DNA of 64,000 nucleotides from Clarkia xantiana subsp. parviflora (lineage: Eukaryota > Streptophyta > Magnoliopsida > Myrtales > Onagraceae), in assembly GCA_036873135.1 (NCBI GenBank), contig JAPTYO010000007.1:19264763-19328762 (forward strand), written 5' to 3'. Made by a program: the position numbers and the translations under genes. Position 1 is the stretch's first letter; every line of letters begins with the position of its first letter. Shown piece after piece: positions 49,680 to 62,424 of this stretch. The notes beneath the pieces are model-generated. The model was not told where the DNA came from and did not search any database. It worked only from the letters and a program-made list of their open reading frames with translations.

Positions 49680-50204
49680 GGGTTAACAGGTCTTTTGGTC
49701 CATGATGTTTGACAACTTTTGAGTTTTGATCAATGATGTTTTTTTTACCTAGTTTTGGTACCATATGTTTGCAGATTTTTTTTCTAGTTTTGGTCTAACT
49801 GTTACATTCCGTCCATTTTTTGACATGTACAAGTCACGTGATCCACCCTAAACTTTCAATTTTGTTCAATTTAGTCCCTCTAATACTTTCCTAACCTTTT
49901 TTTTGTTCAATTTAGTCCCGAAGTTTCAAAAATTCAATTGGACCTATTGTCCAATTGGGGTCAATTTTGAAACTTCGGGACTAATTGAACAAAAAAAAGG
50001 TTAAGAAAGTATTAGAGGGACTAAATTTAAAGTTTAGAGTGGATCACGTGACTTGAACATGTCAAAAAATGGACGAAATGTAACGGTTAGACCAAAACTA
50101 GAAAAAAATCTGCAAACATATGGTACCAAAATTAGGTAAAAAAAACATCATTGACCAAAACCCAATAGTTGTCAAACATCATGGACCAAAATGCTTGTTA
50201 ACCC
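49680..50204. mobile_element. Mutator-like foldback element, family B relative (525 bp)
   Basis: The ends are GGGTTAACAGGTCTTTTGGT and the complement ACCAAAATGCTTGTTAACCC. The arms pair along almost the whole length (TTTGGTACCATATGTTTGCA and TGCAAACATATGGTACCAAA). The centre CCAATTGGACC-type palindrome is short. It shares GGTACCATATGTTT, GTTCAATTTAGTCC and the GGGTTAA end with the element at 47326-48154. The flanking duplication is imperfect (TAGTTATAT on the left, GATTATATA on the right). Confidence 0.85.
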
Positions 50205-50207
50205 GAT

Positions 50208-50231
50208 TATATATATATATATATATATATA
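50208..50231 (+). repeat. (AT)n microsatellite
   Basis: Twelve AT units directly next to the foldback element. Confidence 0.9.
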
Positions 50232-52800
50232 CCACAGCTAGGCTTGCATTATGTGTGTCTATCTAGTTAATAATTTTTGTTGGCCAAATCTATTTAATAA
50301 TTCTCTATTTGTTTATTGCTAACAAATCCAATTCGTAAGGATAATCTAATCTATTACACATTCCAGAATATATATGTATGTACATACATAAAACATACAG
50401 CATACTGTATGTATAAAAATAGATGGGCAAATAATTCAGTATCCAAATAATTAAGTGGCCAAAAAAAAATCCAAATAAATAAATGTCACCAACTAATTAA
50501 GAATGTACAAATGGTACGGTGTAATCATTTATTATTAATAATGTAATATTTTCTCTACAAATAGATTATATATATAGTACGATTCAGATGAAAAAAGAAC
50601 TTCTAGCTGAAATATTGAATGATTAAATCAATTAAGTGGTACAATTAATCATTTGTCCTTTCAACGAATAAAACAAAGCCAATGAAAGATGAAGTGTACA
50701 TATTCCACGCGTAGAGGATAAAGATGAATTAGAGATGCCACTATTTAGTTTATATATGGTCTATTTGTTAACTCATATGAATTTATTTATTTTATGAAAT
50801 AATATTGTATCCATTCTAGAATTCATATATTCACTAATCCTCGGATATTTAACAGCAGGAATATATATAAAGAAGTTAAAATGCTTCAAATTATTGAGAG
50901 GATATGAAAGTTGGTGTTGGACTCCAGGTAGGCACGTGCAAAATATCACCAGACGACACCACAACATTATTGCTATATATTCCTACTATCCCTTAGCTAG
51001 CTATCGAGAATCCATGCTTATCTAATTTTTTTTTTTTTTACGAAATTTTAATTTGTCACTTTTAGCAACGAATTATTAACGATCAAAACAAATTCCATCA
51101 CTAGTTTAATTTAGTTTAAGGTGTTTAATGAATGACTTATAAAAGGTATATTATTTCTGTTTTAGAGTAGCATGATGATTGATGCGCGATCCTAAATTTG
51201 ATAACACTCTGTCAAATTGCAGTTTAACCAAATAAAAAAGGAAAGAAAATAAGAGTATGTGTATGTGTTATCCTAAAATAATTTTTGTTGGCAAAAAAAA
51301 ATCTAAATTTTTTTTGCTGTTTTGAAAAAAAAAAAAGCAATTACTTCTCTCACTTGAGGTCTATGGTGTATATATATAATGAAGTCCACATATAGTGGTT
51401 GCTTTCCAACAAAGAGCGAAGGCATTATGTTAGCATGTTAGCATATTTTGGAGTTTTGGGGAACAAATGATGTGCTCAACAACAGCGACGTCGTTTCCTT
51501 TGTCCATATTATATCGAGTTTTAGTATCCATCCATTCACTATGATAATTAGCTGGCAAATTTGAGTTTCTTTTATCCGTAATATATTTATATATATAGAT
51601 ATCTATCTTAATTTGTGGTTGTAATAACGCTACTCGTTTATTATCCAATTATCCTATGTATTATATTATACATCTATGATCTTTCGTATTATTAATTTGT
51701 AAGAACGATTGTGGTTCATGATATTTTGAATTTTAGTTTATAATAAAATGTATTAATGAAGGATATTGAGGGTGGTACGTAAGTTGTTCTCGAAGTGTCG
51801 GTTTCATTACAAGGTTGAATATACTAAATGGGCCGTTGAATTTAATTATTATATATATGTTGGTTCAACTCATTTTAAAGAGGACCACAATTTGTGCACC
51901 ACCATATATATGCATCTTTTTCCTTGATGCATGATCTCAACTTCAAATTATCAATATTTTAATGGCTGTATTAAAAATATGGAATCAATAATAATGTCTC
52001 GTCATTAAATTAATTAAGAGGCCAAAGTAAGTACCAAAACCTAATTATTCATGATGGAAGAAGAATAAGCACCGTTAATTTATATTATTTATTATGTGGA
52101 GAAGAATAATATACCCTCCAAGGCAGAGAGCGGCCACGTATATACATATACGTACTATTAAGTACTAAGTAGATTCATATATGACAGTTGTATATATATG
52201 TAGTCCGATAAGTCCAAATATGAGAATAAATTGAAGGGTACGTACGCGGACACTGAGCTAACTTCTGGTTACATGCTTGGGAGCTCCTACAACCATACAG
52301 AGAGCACAGATCACATGCATGTACTTTATATATACATATATATATATTGTTATATATGTATATATATATATACATATACTAGAAAGGAAGTTTGTATCTA
52401 TATATCGATATCATAGGTCCCAAATATCACGATTCCCATTCAACAGCTATGGTTTTATTGGTCTGGGTAATTAATTTTAGTTTAAATATTAGGATTTATT
52501 ATTATATGAAACTAACGCAACAATTATATATATAATATATATATATATGTGAAGTTAATAATATGCCACTATATTTAGATTAGTACCGCCCAATCAATCC
52601 TGGCACCATTCATACATAACATTTTAATATATACAAGGAGTATCCACTTTTATAATTTCCAAATCGCATTATATATAGATACCCACCCCTCAAGGGTGTC
52701 ACTATCAATCAAATGAATAATTAGGACAACACTATATAGCCTTAATTTAATCTTGTTGAACCGACCAGTCTAGGAACCGACCAACCTAGGACGACATAGC
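50232..52800. other. AT-rich spacer without gene
   Basis: About 2.6 kb with several TATATA/CATATA tracts (notably 52320-52380). Open frames here are driven by the simple repeats. No gene is supported. Confidence 0.5.
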
Positions 52801-52814
52801 TATGTATATGCTAT

Positions 52815-52979
52815 AGTAGTTCACCCTAAATTAGTAAATTAGGTTCAAATTTTAAGTGAAAAATATTTATGATCATCACTTTATTCTTTATAGACTGATT
52901 TAGTGCGAATAAAAATTAGTTTACGTGTAGAGTAAATATGTTACGAATGTTACTCTCCGGACTCCGGGACCACACCACG

Positions 52980-53007
<28 letters not shown>
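52815..53007 (+). mobile_element. SINE-like retroposon (copy 2, decayed)
   Basis: The body TTATAGACTGATTTAGTGCG and ACGTGTAGAGTAAATATGTT matches copy 1 (35176-35392) position by position, with many C-to-T and G-to-A changes, and ends ACCACACCACG followed by about 28 A. The decay pattern fits methylated-C deamination in an old copy. Confidence 0.6.
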
Positions 53008-53010
<3 letters not shown>

Positions 53011-54257
53011 AGGACAACATCAACTTAAAGCCTGAAGGACGAGGTTGAAAATTAAAAAGAAAATCATAATTTTTGTTTTAACTTAAAGAAAAACGTTTCG
53101 TCTTGCTAAATTGTTAGGAGGTTCTGTTCAGTCAATTTTGGGCCCATTTCATAAAAAAGAGAAGTTTCGGGCCCATTTAGGCATGGTTTTTATGTTTGAT
53201 GATATTTGGGCCTTATCATTGTTCATTGGTCTCTACCCGCATTTCCATGTGTTGGTCTTGGTCCAGTTAGGACCGCGACTGAATAAATACAAACCTCGAC
53301 AATCAAAATACTAATCTAAAGAAATATATAATTCAGCTCGATTAAATTAAATCATGTCATCACATGAAGAAATAGACATGTTGGAGATTCTAAACTAAAT
53401 TTTAGAATCAATTCGTAAATGGTTATACTTTGTCACGTGAGATGATAACGCAATTTTAAAATATAATAATAATAAAAATCTAGATAACTACGTAACATTT
53501 GCTCACTTTAATTTAATTAATAGAATAGTTTATCTAATTTTAAACATAGTAAGTAAAGAGTTAGTACTTTTTTTATGTAAAGTTTACGAACTGTTTTATT
53601 TCATATGAAAATTGAGGTGATCAATTTTTTTATGCCATGTGACATATTAAATTATTAATAATTACTATTATTTATTAGACTGCATGAGTCGAAAGGTAAT
53701 TGATTACTTGAGTTTAAAAGTTAAAAACATAATTACAAGAAACTAATACCGTGAATCTGTGATCATTTTCCCGTTTAGTTAGTTGCATTTTGGATGATTT
53801 CTAAGTTAAGTAAAGCCCTAGATTAGTAATTTGTCGGGACACGTAACTTATCGTGATTTGACAGTTATTTTCGTTTCGGGTCCAACATAGAAAAATGAAA
53901 ACTCCTAACTTAGACTTGTTGATATAAGAAGCGGATAGCATGTCCCTCTCTTCGAAAACTAGTTGGCACAAATGGAATGAAATAAAGTGTCAACAACTAA
54001 TTAGGCCCTAATTTCAAAACCTAACAAATCAACATTTTCTATTTGCTCATTTATTCATTAGTTACTTGTTTATTTATTATAGTTATATCAAATTATTTAG
54101 AGTTGGCAATTTTCGCATGGCACAGCGGGCTGATTCCAACAAGACAAACAAATTATGGGTTTAAATTAATTATTTTCGTGTTCTGTCAAAATAGTGCAGT
54201 GACTAAATTAAAATTCTTCACGCTGTATTTCGTATTTAATTTCAGTGACATTTGCGA

Positions 54258-54261
<4 letters not shown>

Positions 54262-54322
<61 letters not shown>
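54262..54322 (+). repeat. (AT)n microsatellite, about 61 bp
   Basis: About 30 uninterrupted AT units, the longest simple repeat in the window. Confidence 0.97.
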
Positions 54323-54324
<2 letters not shown>

Positions 54325-55056
54325 AATATTTATTAAATAAATAATATTATATTAAATAATTTCTATATTCATCAACCTAGCTACCTAATTACACCCATTC
54401 ATATTTTACCGATGTGAGTGATCAAAATTGATTTTCCATATGTTTATATAATTATATTAGGTAGAAAAAAAATCTAAATTGATTTTAAAATTGTCGATTT
54501 TATTACGTGTCATTATCTAATTTAATCGAGTAAACTCATGTTTAATAATTGGATTTTTTCACCAAATTGACTTTATTTAAACAACTAAATACAAAAGTAG
54601 TAAATTATATATTCAGAATGAAATACTAAACTAGCTTGTGCCGCTAATGTCATTTAACAGCACAACTTTATTTCTTTCGAGTTTGATTAAAGTTGTAAAT
54701 ACTTTGACGATTTATATAGTTTTATATTTTTTTTTTTCTTCTGAAATCGTTTTAGAATAAATGAACAGTTTTGCAATGTGAATTAGATGCTAAAATTGTC
54801 TAACTATTTATTATTCTATCGATAAGTAGTATATCCAATGTATTATGTGTTTTTAGAATTTGGGAGAAAAAAGTGTTTTGGCCTGGAAAATCAATATTTG
54901 ATGCGTCCCAATCCCCCAATTAATTGTAGTTATGAAAAACAACGGAGTTAAGCAAATCTACCTATAGGCTATAATTACGGTGCCAAGTTTCACTGGACTG
55001 AGTTCACCGTGTACTAAGTGGCCCAAATAGGGTGACTGCGTGTTCAAGCATGCACG

Positions 55057-55057
<1 letters not shown>

Positions 55058-55087
<30 letters not shown>
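55058..55087 (+). repeat. (TA)n microsatellite
   Basis: About 14 TA units. Confidence 0.9.
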
Positions 55088-55090
<3 letters not shown>

Positions 55091-55871
55091 GTAAGGACTT
55101 AGTTGCAATAATTTTAAACTAATGAATCTATAAATAAATATTAAGTTTCAGATAATTCGTGTATATGCATGCGATTTTTCTATCATGCTTTGGGAGCACC
55201 ATGCTTTTGGTTTTTTTAATACTATGGTGGACTTAATTGTAACATAAGTAAAACTTTAAAAGTATGAAAAAATGTGAATTTTTTTAACTACACCTAAAAT
55301 GTGTATCATACTATTAATAATATCAATTTCCCTATGGGGTTCACCTTTAGGGGAATAGAAAAATAAAAAAAATTAGTGGCAAGAGCATTGTAGAAAGGTC
55401 TGCATGCATGTTATCTGTGTACTTGCAGCTCTAAGCTGCACTGACGTGCTTAAAAGTGTCTCTATTCGTGTTAGAGAGTTGTTAGACACGGGAGCGATTT
55501 TTGTGTAGTACAAGGACATGATAAAAACTTTTCTGTTACAGTTTGTGTTTTCGTGTCACGTCAGACATCCGTTTTTTGACTAAAAATTCGATATTTTTAT
55601 TTTTGTTATTATTTGGTCCGTAAAGTTTGAAATCAAAACCATAGACCCAGGCTCGAGACTCACCCTGTCGTGGGTCTGAACTCCCTCAATTGTAGGGATA
55701 TAACCCTCCACAATTGGAGGGTTAGCCCTTCAATTGAGGGGTCTGGACCCCACCATAAAAGTGGGTCATTAGCCTGAGTTTGAGTTAGACTTGATCGATC
55801 ATGCCTAAGTTCGAACACATGCCAATGATCCATCATGTACGTGAGTTCAAACTTCATTGACTAATTTTTAT

Positions 55872-56158
55872 TGAGAGTTCAAGCCTTATGCCAGCTGGGC
55901 TTTTTGTGTTTAGTTCGGTTTTGTTAGGAGTTGGGCTTAGACTGATTGGGCTCTTTTAATTGATGTGTGTGTGTTTTGTAATTGTTGAAAATACTTGGTC
56001 CACAAAATCTTTTTTCAAAACCTCGGGGACCCTAGTTTAATTACCGAGGACCTCAACCCTATTTTAAGGTGAGAACTGGCCATATGAAGGACCCTGGTTC
56101 AATGATCCGCAAGTCCATCTCTCTCAAACGTTTCTAGGGTTTCGATTAGGGTTACAAA
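55872..56158 (+). repeat. 5' LTR of the Copia element
   Basis: It starts TGAGAGTTCAAGCC and ends near GGGTTACAAA, seven bases before the primer-binding site. The exact 3' border is uncertain because the usual CA end is not clear in both copies. Confidence 0.8.
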
Positions 56159-56165
56159 TTTTTTA

Positions 56166-56177
56166 TGGTATCAGAGC
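56166..56177 (+). other. Primer-binding site (initiator tRNA-Met)
   Basis: TGGTATCAGAGC is the classic plant Copia primer-binding site. Confidence 0.93.
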
Positions 56178-56396
56178 GATTGAGGATTCTGAACCTCAGT
56201 TCTTTGATCTTGGTTACGCTTCCGTTCATGGCGGTCCGTTGATCGCTGTTTATCATCCTTTATCACCTGAAGTTTCGCATTCCGGTGACGATTCTTCTTC
56301 TGCGTCTTGATCTTCACGAGTTTTCGTGTTCAATTCGTTTGGTTTTCTTTTCTTGTGGGGGATCTCTGAGCATCTTCACAATTCTTTCTTCTCCGA

Positions 56397-59300
56397 ATGT
56401 CTGAAGAACTTGACGACACGGACGACAGTAAGAAGTCGATTAAGATTAGTAACTCTTTTGCAACCGGTTTGATGGAGTCTTTCGACCTCGGTACGGAGAT
56501 TCATTCCATCATCTTTTCTTGCATTCATCCGAAAATCCAGGTCAATCTCTTCTCTCTATGAAATTGACTGGTTCTGATAACTATCGCAAGTGGAATATAG
56601 GCATACAAATCATTCTCCTAGAAAAGAACAAACTAGGATTCATTACTAGCTCTTGTAAACGCGATACGTTTGAAGAGAAATCGCACCATCTATGGGATAT
56701 ATGTAATGCAGTAGTTTTTGGCTAAATCATCAATTCAGTATCTGATGAAATATCCAATGGAATCATGTACTCTGATAGTGCCTGTGTTACTTGGAAAAAT
56801 TTAGCTGAGAGGTTTGAAAAGGTCAATGGATCTAGGATCTACCAGCTACATAGAGAAATTGCCACTAACATGTAATAATTGGATTATGTATCAGTGTTTT
56901 TCACTAAGCTCAGAAGTTTACGGACTGAATATGATACATCTTGTGTTTTGCCCGATATTAAAGGAGATGATTTCAAGATGCATCTGAAACATAGATATAA
57001 TGTTAGACTATTCCAGTTTTTGATGGGACACAATGATTCTTTTGCCAACATTACAAGCAACCTATTACTTTGGGTTCCTCTTCCACTATGAACCAGACTT
57101 GTAATGCCTTGTTACAAGATAAAAGCCAAATAAACATAACTTCCATTATCAACGATGGGACAAATTCATTCTATGGGAATGTTTCTTTTGGTGGCACTGG
57201 TGATAAACAAATTGGATTGTTGAATATGGTTTTTGTCACAAGAAGGGACATCCTACTGAGCGTTACTATGCAAAAGGTTGTGAATTTTTCAATAGAAAAG
57301 ACTACGTTAAGGACAATTGCTTCAAGTACAATGAACTTCTCAAACCCAAGGCCAACCTGACCAAAAACAATGTTACTACTTCAGAAGCTTGTGATATTGT
57401 TGAAGGACAGACTGAGCACAATGTTGGATTAGGAAGTTCACTTCATGGAAGCATAATCTTCACAGATACCCAGTTTGATAAACTTCTTCAGAAGGTTGGA
57501 GGTGGTGGGAGTTTGGCTGCCACAGTAATCACCACTGGAGATAACAATTTGGATTATGCTGGTATGATTTCTGTTACAAAAACTTTTAATGAAAGCATTT
57601 GTTAGATTCTTGACACTGGTGCTAGTAGTCATATGACTCACAATTTGAATTGGCTTAGCAATATAAATTTTTTTCAAGGTTCTAAAGTACAATTACCAAA
57701 TGGTAGTTTTTCAAATGTTGTTGGAATTGGAGACTTTCAATTTTCTAAAACCAGAAAGCTACAAAATGTTCTTTATGTCCCTGATTTTAAATATAACTTT
57801 ATCTCAGTTTCAAAACAGACTAAAGACATGAATTGTTCTGCTACTTTTTTTTTACCAAACTCTGCAATACTGCAGGACCTCTCAAATGGGAAGGTCTTGG
57901 CCAGTGGAGCTGAAGATTTTGGTTTATATCTTCTCAAATCCAGCAAAAGTAATTGTACTAAGCCTGTTGCTTTGATTTCTGCCAATAATGATAGTGCTAG
58001 TCTTTGACACAGAAGATTTAGACATGCTTCTGTTAGGTCCTTGAAAAATTTAGAATCCCTTGATTGTTTTGGAAATAAGAACCTTGATGTTCATGATTGT
58101 TCCATATGCTCTTTAGCTAAGATTACCAGATTGCCTTTTCCTCTTTCTGATTCTCATGCTGATGCTACTTTTGATCTTGTTCACCGTGGTGTTTGGAGGC
58201 CTTGTCACACAACTACTTTTGATAATAATAGATTTTTTTCTTACTATTGTTGATGATCACTGATCTTTTTTTATGCAATTTAAAAGTGAAGTTGCAACCT
58301 TGATAAAGAACTTCATTGCTCTCATTCAAACCCAGTTCAATAATACTATTAAATTTTTCAGAACAGATAATGGAAGAGATTCTTTAATGAGCAATTGGAT
58401 TCTTTATTCAAGTTGCATGGTATTACCCATCAAATTAGATGTGACTATACCCTACAACAAAATGGGAGAGTTGAGAGAAAACATCGACATGTTTTAGAAA
58501 TTGCAGGGTCTCTGAAACTTTAAGGTTCCATCCTAAACAATTTTTGGCATTTCGAGGTTTTGACTGCCTGCTATTTGATAAATCTTTTACCAACACCTGT
58601 TTTAAAAGGAAAGCACCCCTGGAAGTGTTTACAGGAAAAGTCCCTAATATTGATCATTTGAGAGTTTTTGATTGCCTCTGCTTCACTAAGAATTTGATAG
58701 TTTCAGATAAGTTTGCTGCCAAAGGAATCAAATGTGTTTTCTTGGCTTACTCTGACACAAAAAAGGGTTATTGTGTGTATGATTTGGCTAGTATAAAGAT
58801 TGTTTTTTAGCAGAAATGTTCGTTTTTATGAGCACATATTTCCTTTACTAAAGATGGCAACAGATCTGTTACCCTTATTCTGTGAACATTCTGTCATTTC
58901 TCCCAATGATGATGAAGTTTATTTGTATGACTCATATGAGGAACCTAGTCCCTTTGGTATTGTTGATGATGTTCTTCCAAACTCAGATGATGACATCCAA
59001 TCTGAACCTGATGAGAATGATGTAACAAATGATGACTCTGACAATGAATTTGATTATGATGTTGAAATTCCATCTACTATGAGGTATCCTAGTAAGACTA
59101 TTCGTCCCTATTTGACATGGTAATTATGATATAAGTAATTCCACTACTCTTTATCCCCTCAGTGATGTTTTTAGCCATCAAAATATTTCTTCTATTTATC
59201 ATAGTTTTCTAACTTCCATTTCCAAGATGGAAGAACCAACTTCTTTTGCATAAGTAGAATAGGATCCTCATTGGATAGCAGCCATGCAGGAAGAGGTAGC

Positions 59301-60849
59301 TGCATTGGGGGCTAACCAGTGGGATCTTGTTCAGCTTCCCTCAAGTAAGAAAGTCATTGGTTGTAAGTGGGTTCTTAAACTCAAATTTATTTCTGATGGG
59401 AGTTTAAAAATGTATAAAGTCAAGTTGGTAGCCAAAATATATAAACAATATGAAGGGACTGATTATCATAATACATTTTCACTTGTTGTTAAGATGAATT
59501 CTATTAGAACCATCCTTACTTTAGCTTCTATGATGAATTAACCTTTGTATCAGATTGATGTTCATAATACCTTATTGCATGGCGACCTTGATGAAGAGGT
59601 CTATATGTTTGTCCCTCCTGGATTTGGTAACCAAATGGGGAGTATTGTTTGCAGGTTACGCAAATCCTTGTATGGATTGAAACAGACCTCACGTCAATGG
59701 AATTTTAAACTCACTTCTACTTTGATTGATGCTGGTTAGTTGCAGTCAAAACATGATTATTCTATGTTTACAAAGTTTAACGGTGATCAGTTGGTTGTGT
59801 TGCTTGCGTATGTTGATGACTTAGTCATTACTGGGAATAGCTCTGTCTTTATATCCGAATTAAAGCATGTTTTGGAAACTAATTTCAGAATGAAAGACTT
59901 AGGAGATTTGCAGTTTTTCTTAGGCGTTGAGATTGTTAGGTCTGATAAATGTCTTGTTCTCTTTCAAAGAAAGTACTGCCTTGAACTTATTTCTGAGTTG
60001 GGTTTGTCTTCTTGTAAACATGTTGTTTCTCCTATGGATGTTGATTCTGGTTTAACTAGCAAGAAATATGATGACTTTGTGGGTATATATGGTCATGATC
60101 CTGTCCTAGATGATGTCACCTCCTATAGAAGACTGATAGAAAAATTATTGTACTTGATTATCACAAGACCTGACATTTGTTTGGCAGTATAGCACCTCAA
60201 CCAATTCCTTACTCAGCCAAAAAGATCACATTATGATGCTGCCCTAAGGGTGGTACGTTATGTGAAAATGGAGCCAGGTAAATGATTTTTTCTTCCCTTC
60301 TGATTGTGAGTGCAAATTTGTTGGTTTTTGTGATTCTGACTGGGGTAACTGTGTTGAGACTAGACGGTATATTAGTGTTTATTGTATAAGGCTTGGAAAC
60401 TCTATGATATCTTGGAAGGTCAAGAAACAAGATGTTGTTTCTAGATCTTCAGAAGAAACTGAATACAAGAGTATATGTAAGGCTATCTCTGGAATTGTTT
60501 GGCTTAAGGGCTTACTTTCTGAACTAGGTTTTAAGAGAACTGAGCCTTCAACTCTTTTCTGTGATAATCAGGCTGCCATTAAGATAACTGCTAATCATAT
60601 CTTCCATGAAAGGACTAAGTACATAGAAATAGACTGCCACTACGTAGGGATCAGATTCTTTCAGGTGTTATTAAAACTGCTTTTGTTAATATTGATGATC
60701 AAGTTGCAGATTTATTTACAAAAGCATTAAGAGCTCCTCAACATCGTTATTTGGTTAACAAACTTGGAATGAAGAATATTTATGCAGCAACTGGTGGTCT
60801 TGAAGATGGAGTTGTCATAGATTCAGTTGAAGGAATGAAGACAACATGA
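56397..60849 (+). pseudogene. Degenerate Copia gag-pol
   Basis: A gag-like start is at 56397 (MSEELDDTDDSKKSIKIS), but its frame shifts within about 150 bases. Further on are a gag core (NYRKWNIGI, 56560-56700), a zinc-knuckle-like stretch in another frame (about 57235-57330), protease (ILDTGASSHMTH, 57608), the GAG-pre-integrase Cys/His region (about 58040-58110) and an integrase core remnant (FFRTDNGR, 58355). Reverse transcriptase runs from WVLKLKFISDG to LLAYVDDLVITGN (59375-59840), with the YVDD active site intact at 59809-59820. RNase H contains [17 protein letters not shown] and [11 protein letters not shown] (60410-60590). In-frame stops at about 59539, 59738 and 60190, and several frame changes, break it. 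Not functional. Confidence 0.9.
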
Positions 60850-60867
60850 AAAATGATTTGAAGATAG

Positions 60868-60979
60868 GGGGAGTTGTTACTTAGTTGTTTGGTTTTGTGT
60901 CTTTTATGGCATTTTGGATTGATGGGGAGTTGTTACTTAGTTGTTTGGTTTTGTGTCTTTTATGGCATTTTGGATTGAT
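60868..60979 (+). repeat. 56-bp tandem duplication at the polypurine tract
   Basis: Two copies of a unit starting GGGGAGTTGTTACTTAGTTG and ending TTTTGGATTGAT lie head to tail, and a third GGGGAG directly precedes the 3' LTR. The polypurine tract is thus present three times. Confidence 0.9.
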
Positions 60980-60988
60980 GGGGAGTAT

Positions 60989-61278
60989 TGAGAGTTCAAG
61001 CCTTATGCCAGTTGGGTTTCTTGTGTTTAGTTCAGTTTTGTTAGGAGTTGGGCTCAAACTGATTGGGCTCTTTTTAATTGTTGTGTGTGTGTGTTTTGTA
61101 GTTGTTGTAAAGACTTGGTCCACAAAATCTTTTTTCAAAACCTCGAGGACCCTAGTTTAATTACTAGGGACCTCAACCCTATTTTAAGGTGAGAACTGGC
61201 CAGATGAAGGACCCCGGTTCAATGATCCACAAGTTCATATCTCTCAAACGTTTATAGGGTTTCGATTAGGGTCACGAA
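60989..61278 (+). repeat. 3' LTR of the Copia element
   Basis: It is collinear with the 5' LTR from TGAGAGTTCAAGCC to GGGTCACGAA, with scattered substitutions (for example GGGTTTCTTGTG where the 5' copy has GGGCTTTTTGTG). Confidence 0.82.
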
Positions 61279-61363
61279 TTTATGAATTCTGATTTTGATT
61301 TTTTTTTTTAAGTTGAAAAAGAGTTTGAAGAAGGTCAAATTTTCGATTCATTCATAATTTAAA

Positions 61364-62414
61364 GGGTTAATAACTAAAAAATTGTCCAAGGTTTACCCTA
61401 TGTTAAAAGTAGGTGTTTGAAGTTTCAAATGTTAAACTGTGGTGTCTAGGGATGGCAACGAGGCGGGTCGGGGCGGGTTTTCACAGCCCCGGACCCGCCC
61501 CGCGGGTCGGGCTGGCAGACCCGGACCCGTACATGTGTATCTCACGGGGCGGGTCAGGTGGGGTAAAAAATCCCGCTGGTCGAAACGCGGGGCCCCGACC
61601 CGACCCGCAGCGTGAACAAAGTGCATATTTTTTTTATTTATTTTAAACTTCTCAATACTAGAACGCATTGGAGTCTGGACGTGGTGATGGACAGTGGTGG
61701 ACGCGGCGGTTGGCGGCGACGTGGTGGTAACCTGGTCGGCTGGTCGCGCACGACTGTTCTCGGCTGACTGAGGGCGAGACGAAGGCGATGCAGAGCACGA
61801 GGTGCCGAGATTCGAAGTCTCTAGAGTGGAGCTATACTGGACTCTGGAGTGCTGAGTGCTGGTACTGGACTGAATGAACATAGGCCATACTCTAGAACGA
61901 AAAGAGTGAAAGGCTGTGCAGTGAAGGGAGAATAAGACAGAGAGCCAGGAGAATGAAAAGCTAGCAGTGAAGGGAGAAGAAGATGCTGTGACGACTAGCC
62001 TTTAAAACTCTCTAACCCTAATAAAACTTTTCATTTATTTATAATTTAGTTTCTTTATATTTATATTGGTACTATATTAACCATGTTATTTATTAGGTGT
62101 TACATAATAGTAATATATAGGTACTTCGGGGGGTCTACGGGCCCCCGCGACCCTAGACTCGGACCCGACCCGCCTTACGTTCACCCCGCCCCGACCCGCC
62201 CCGTGCCTGCCGGGTCGGCGAGTCAAAATCTGGTCGGGGTCCCGATACCCGTTGTTATCCCTAGTGGTGTCCAATGTTTCAATTTATTAAAATGTGGTGT
62301 CTCGGTGTGATTTCAATAATAATGAAACCTGGGACAGTCCATTTTAACATTTGAAACTTCAGACAACTGCTTTTAACATAGAGTAAACATTGGACTGTTT
62401 TTTAGTTATTAACC
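61364..62414. mobile_element. Mutator-like foldback MITE, family A (copy 2, interrupted)
   Basis: The ends GGGTTAATAACTAAAAAA and TTTTTTAGTTATTAACC are inverted, and the arms pair for about 75 bp (AGTTTCAAATGTTAAA / TTTAACATTTGAAACTT). The flanks carry a perfect 10-bp duplication ATAATTTAAA (61354-61363 and 62415-62424). A hAT-like element of 817 bp splits it. Without this insert it would be about 225 bp. It shares arms and GGTGTCTCGGTGTGATT with the copy at 46402-46921. Confidence 0.87.
61447..62263. mobile_element. hAT-like non-autonomous element nested in the foldback MITE (817 bp)
   Basis: The ends TAGGGATGGCAACG and CGTTGTTATCCCTA are inverted. The flanks carry a perfect 8-bp duplication GTGGTGTC (61439-61446 and 62264-62271), typical of hAT elements. 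The terminal parts are dense in CGGGTC/GACCCG. A minus-strand 149-codon frame inside has no recognisable domain and skewed composition. Confidence 0.9.
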
Positions 62415-62424
62415 ATAATTTAAA

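Larger units (their letters stand above)
53008..55871. other. AT-rich spacer without gene
   Basis: About 2.9 kb. Apart from two AT microsatellites and an inverted pair near 55680-55745 (CTCAATTGTAGGG / CCCTTCAATTGAGG) I see nothing that can be named. Confidence 0.5.
55872..61278 (+). mobile_element. Ty1/Copia LTR retrotransposon, decayed
   Basis: The element has two similar LTRs of about 287 bp and a primer-binding site TGGTATCAGAGC complementary to the 3' end of initiator tRNA-Met. The domain order is gag, protease, integrase, reverse transcriptase, RNase H, which defines the Copia group. A 5-bp TTTAT occurs before the first LTR (55867-55871) and after the second (61279-61283). The reading frame is broken by several stops and frameshifts, so it cannot be autonomous. 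The LTRs differ at roughly 20 or more positions, pointing to an old insertion. Confidence 0.9.

Noticed and set aside
61432..61881. 149-codon minus-strand frame
   Set aside because: It lies inside the hAT-like element with 8-bp duplication and reflects its GC-rich ends; no transposase motif.
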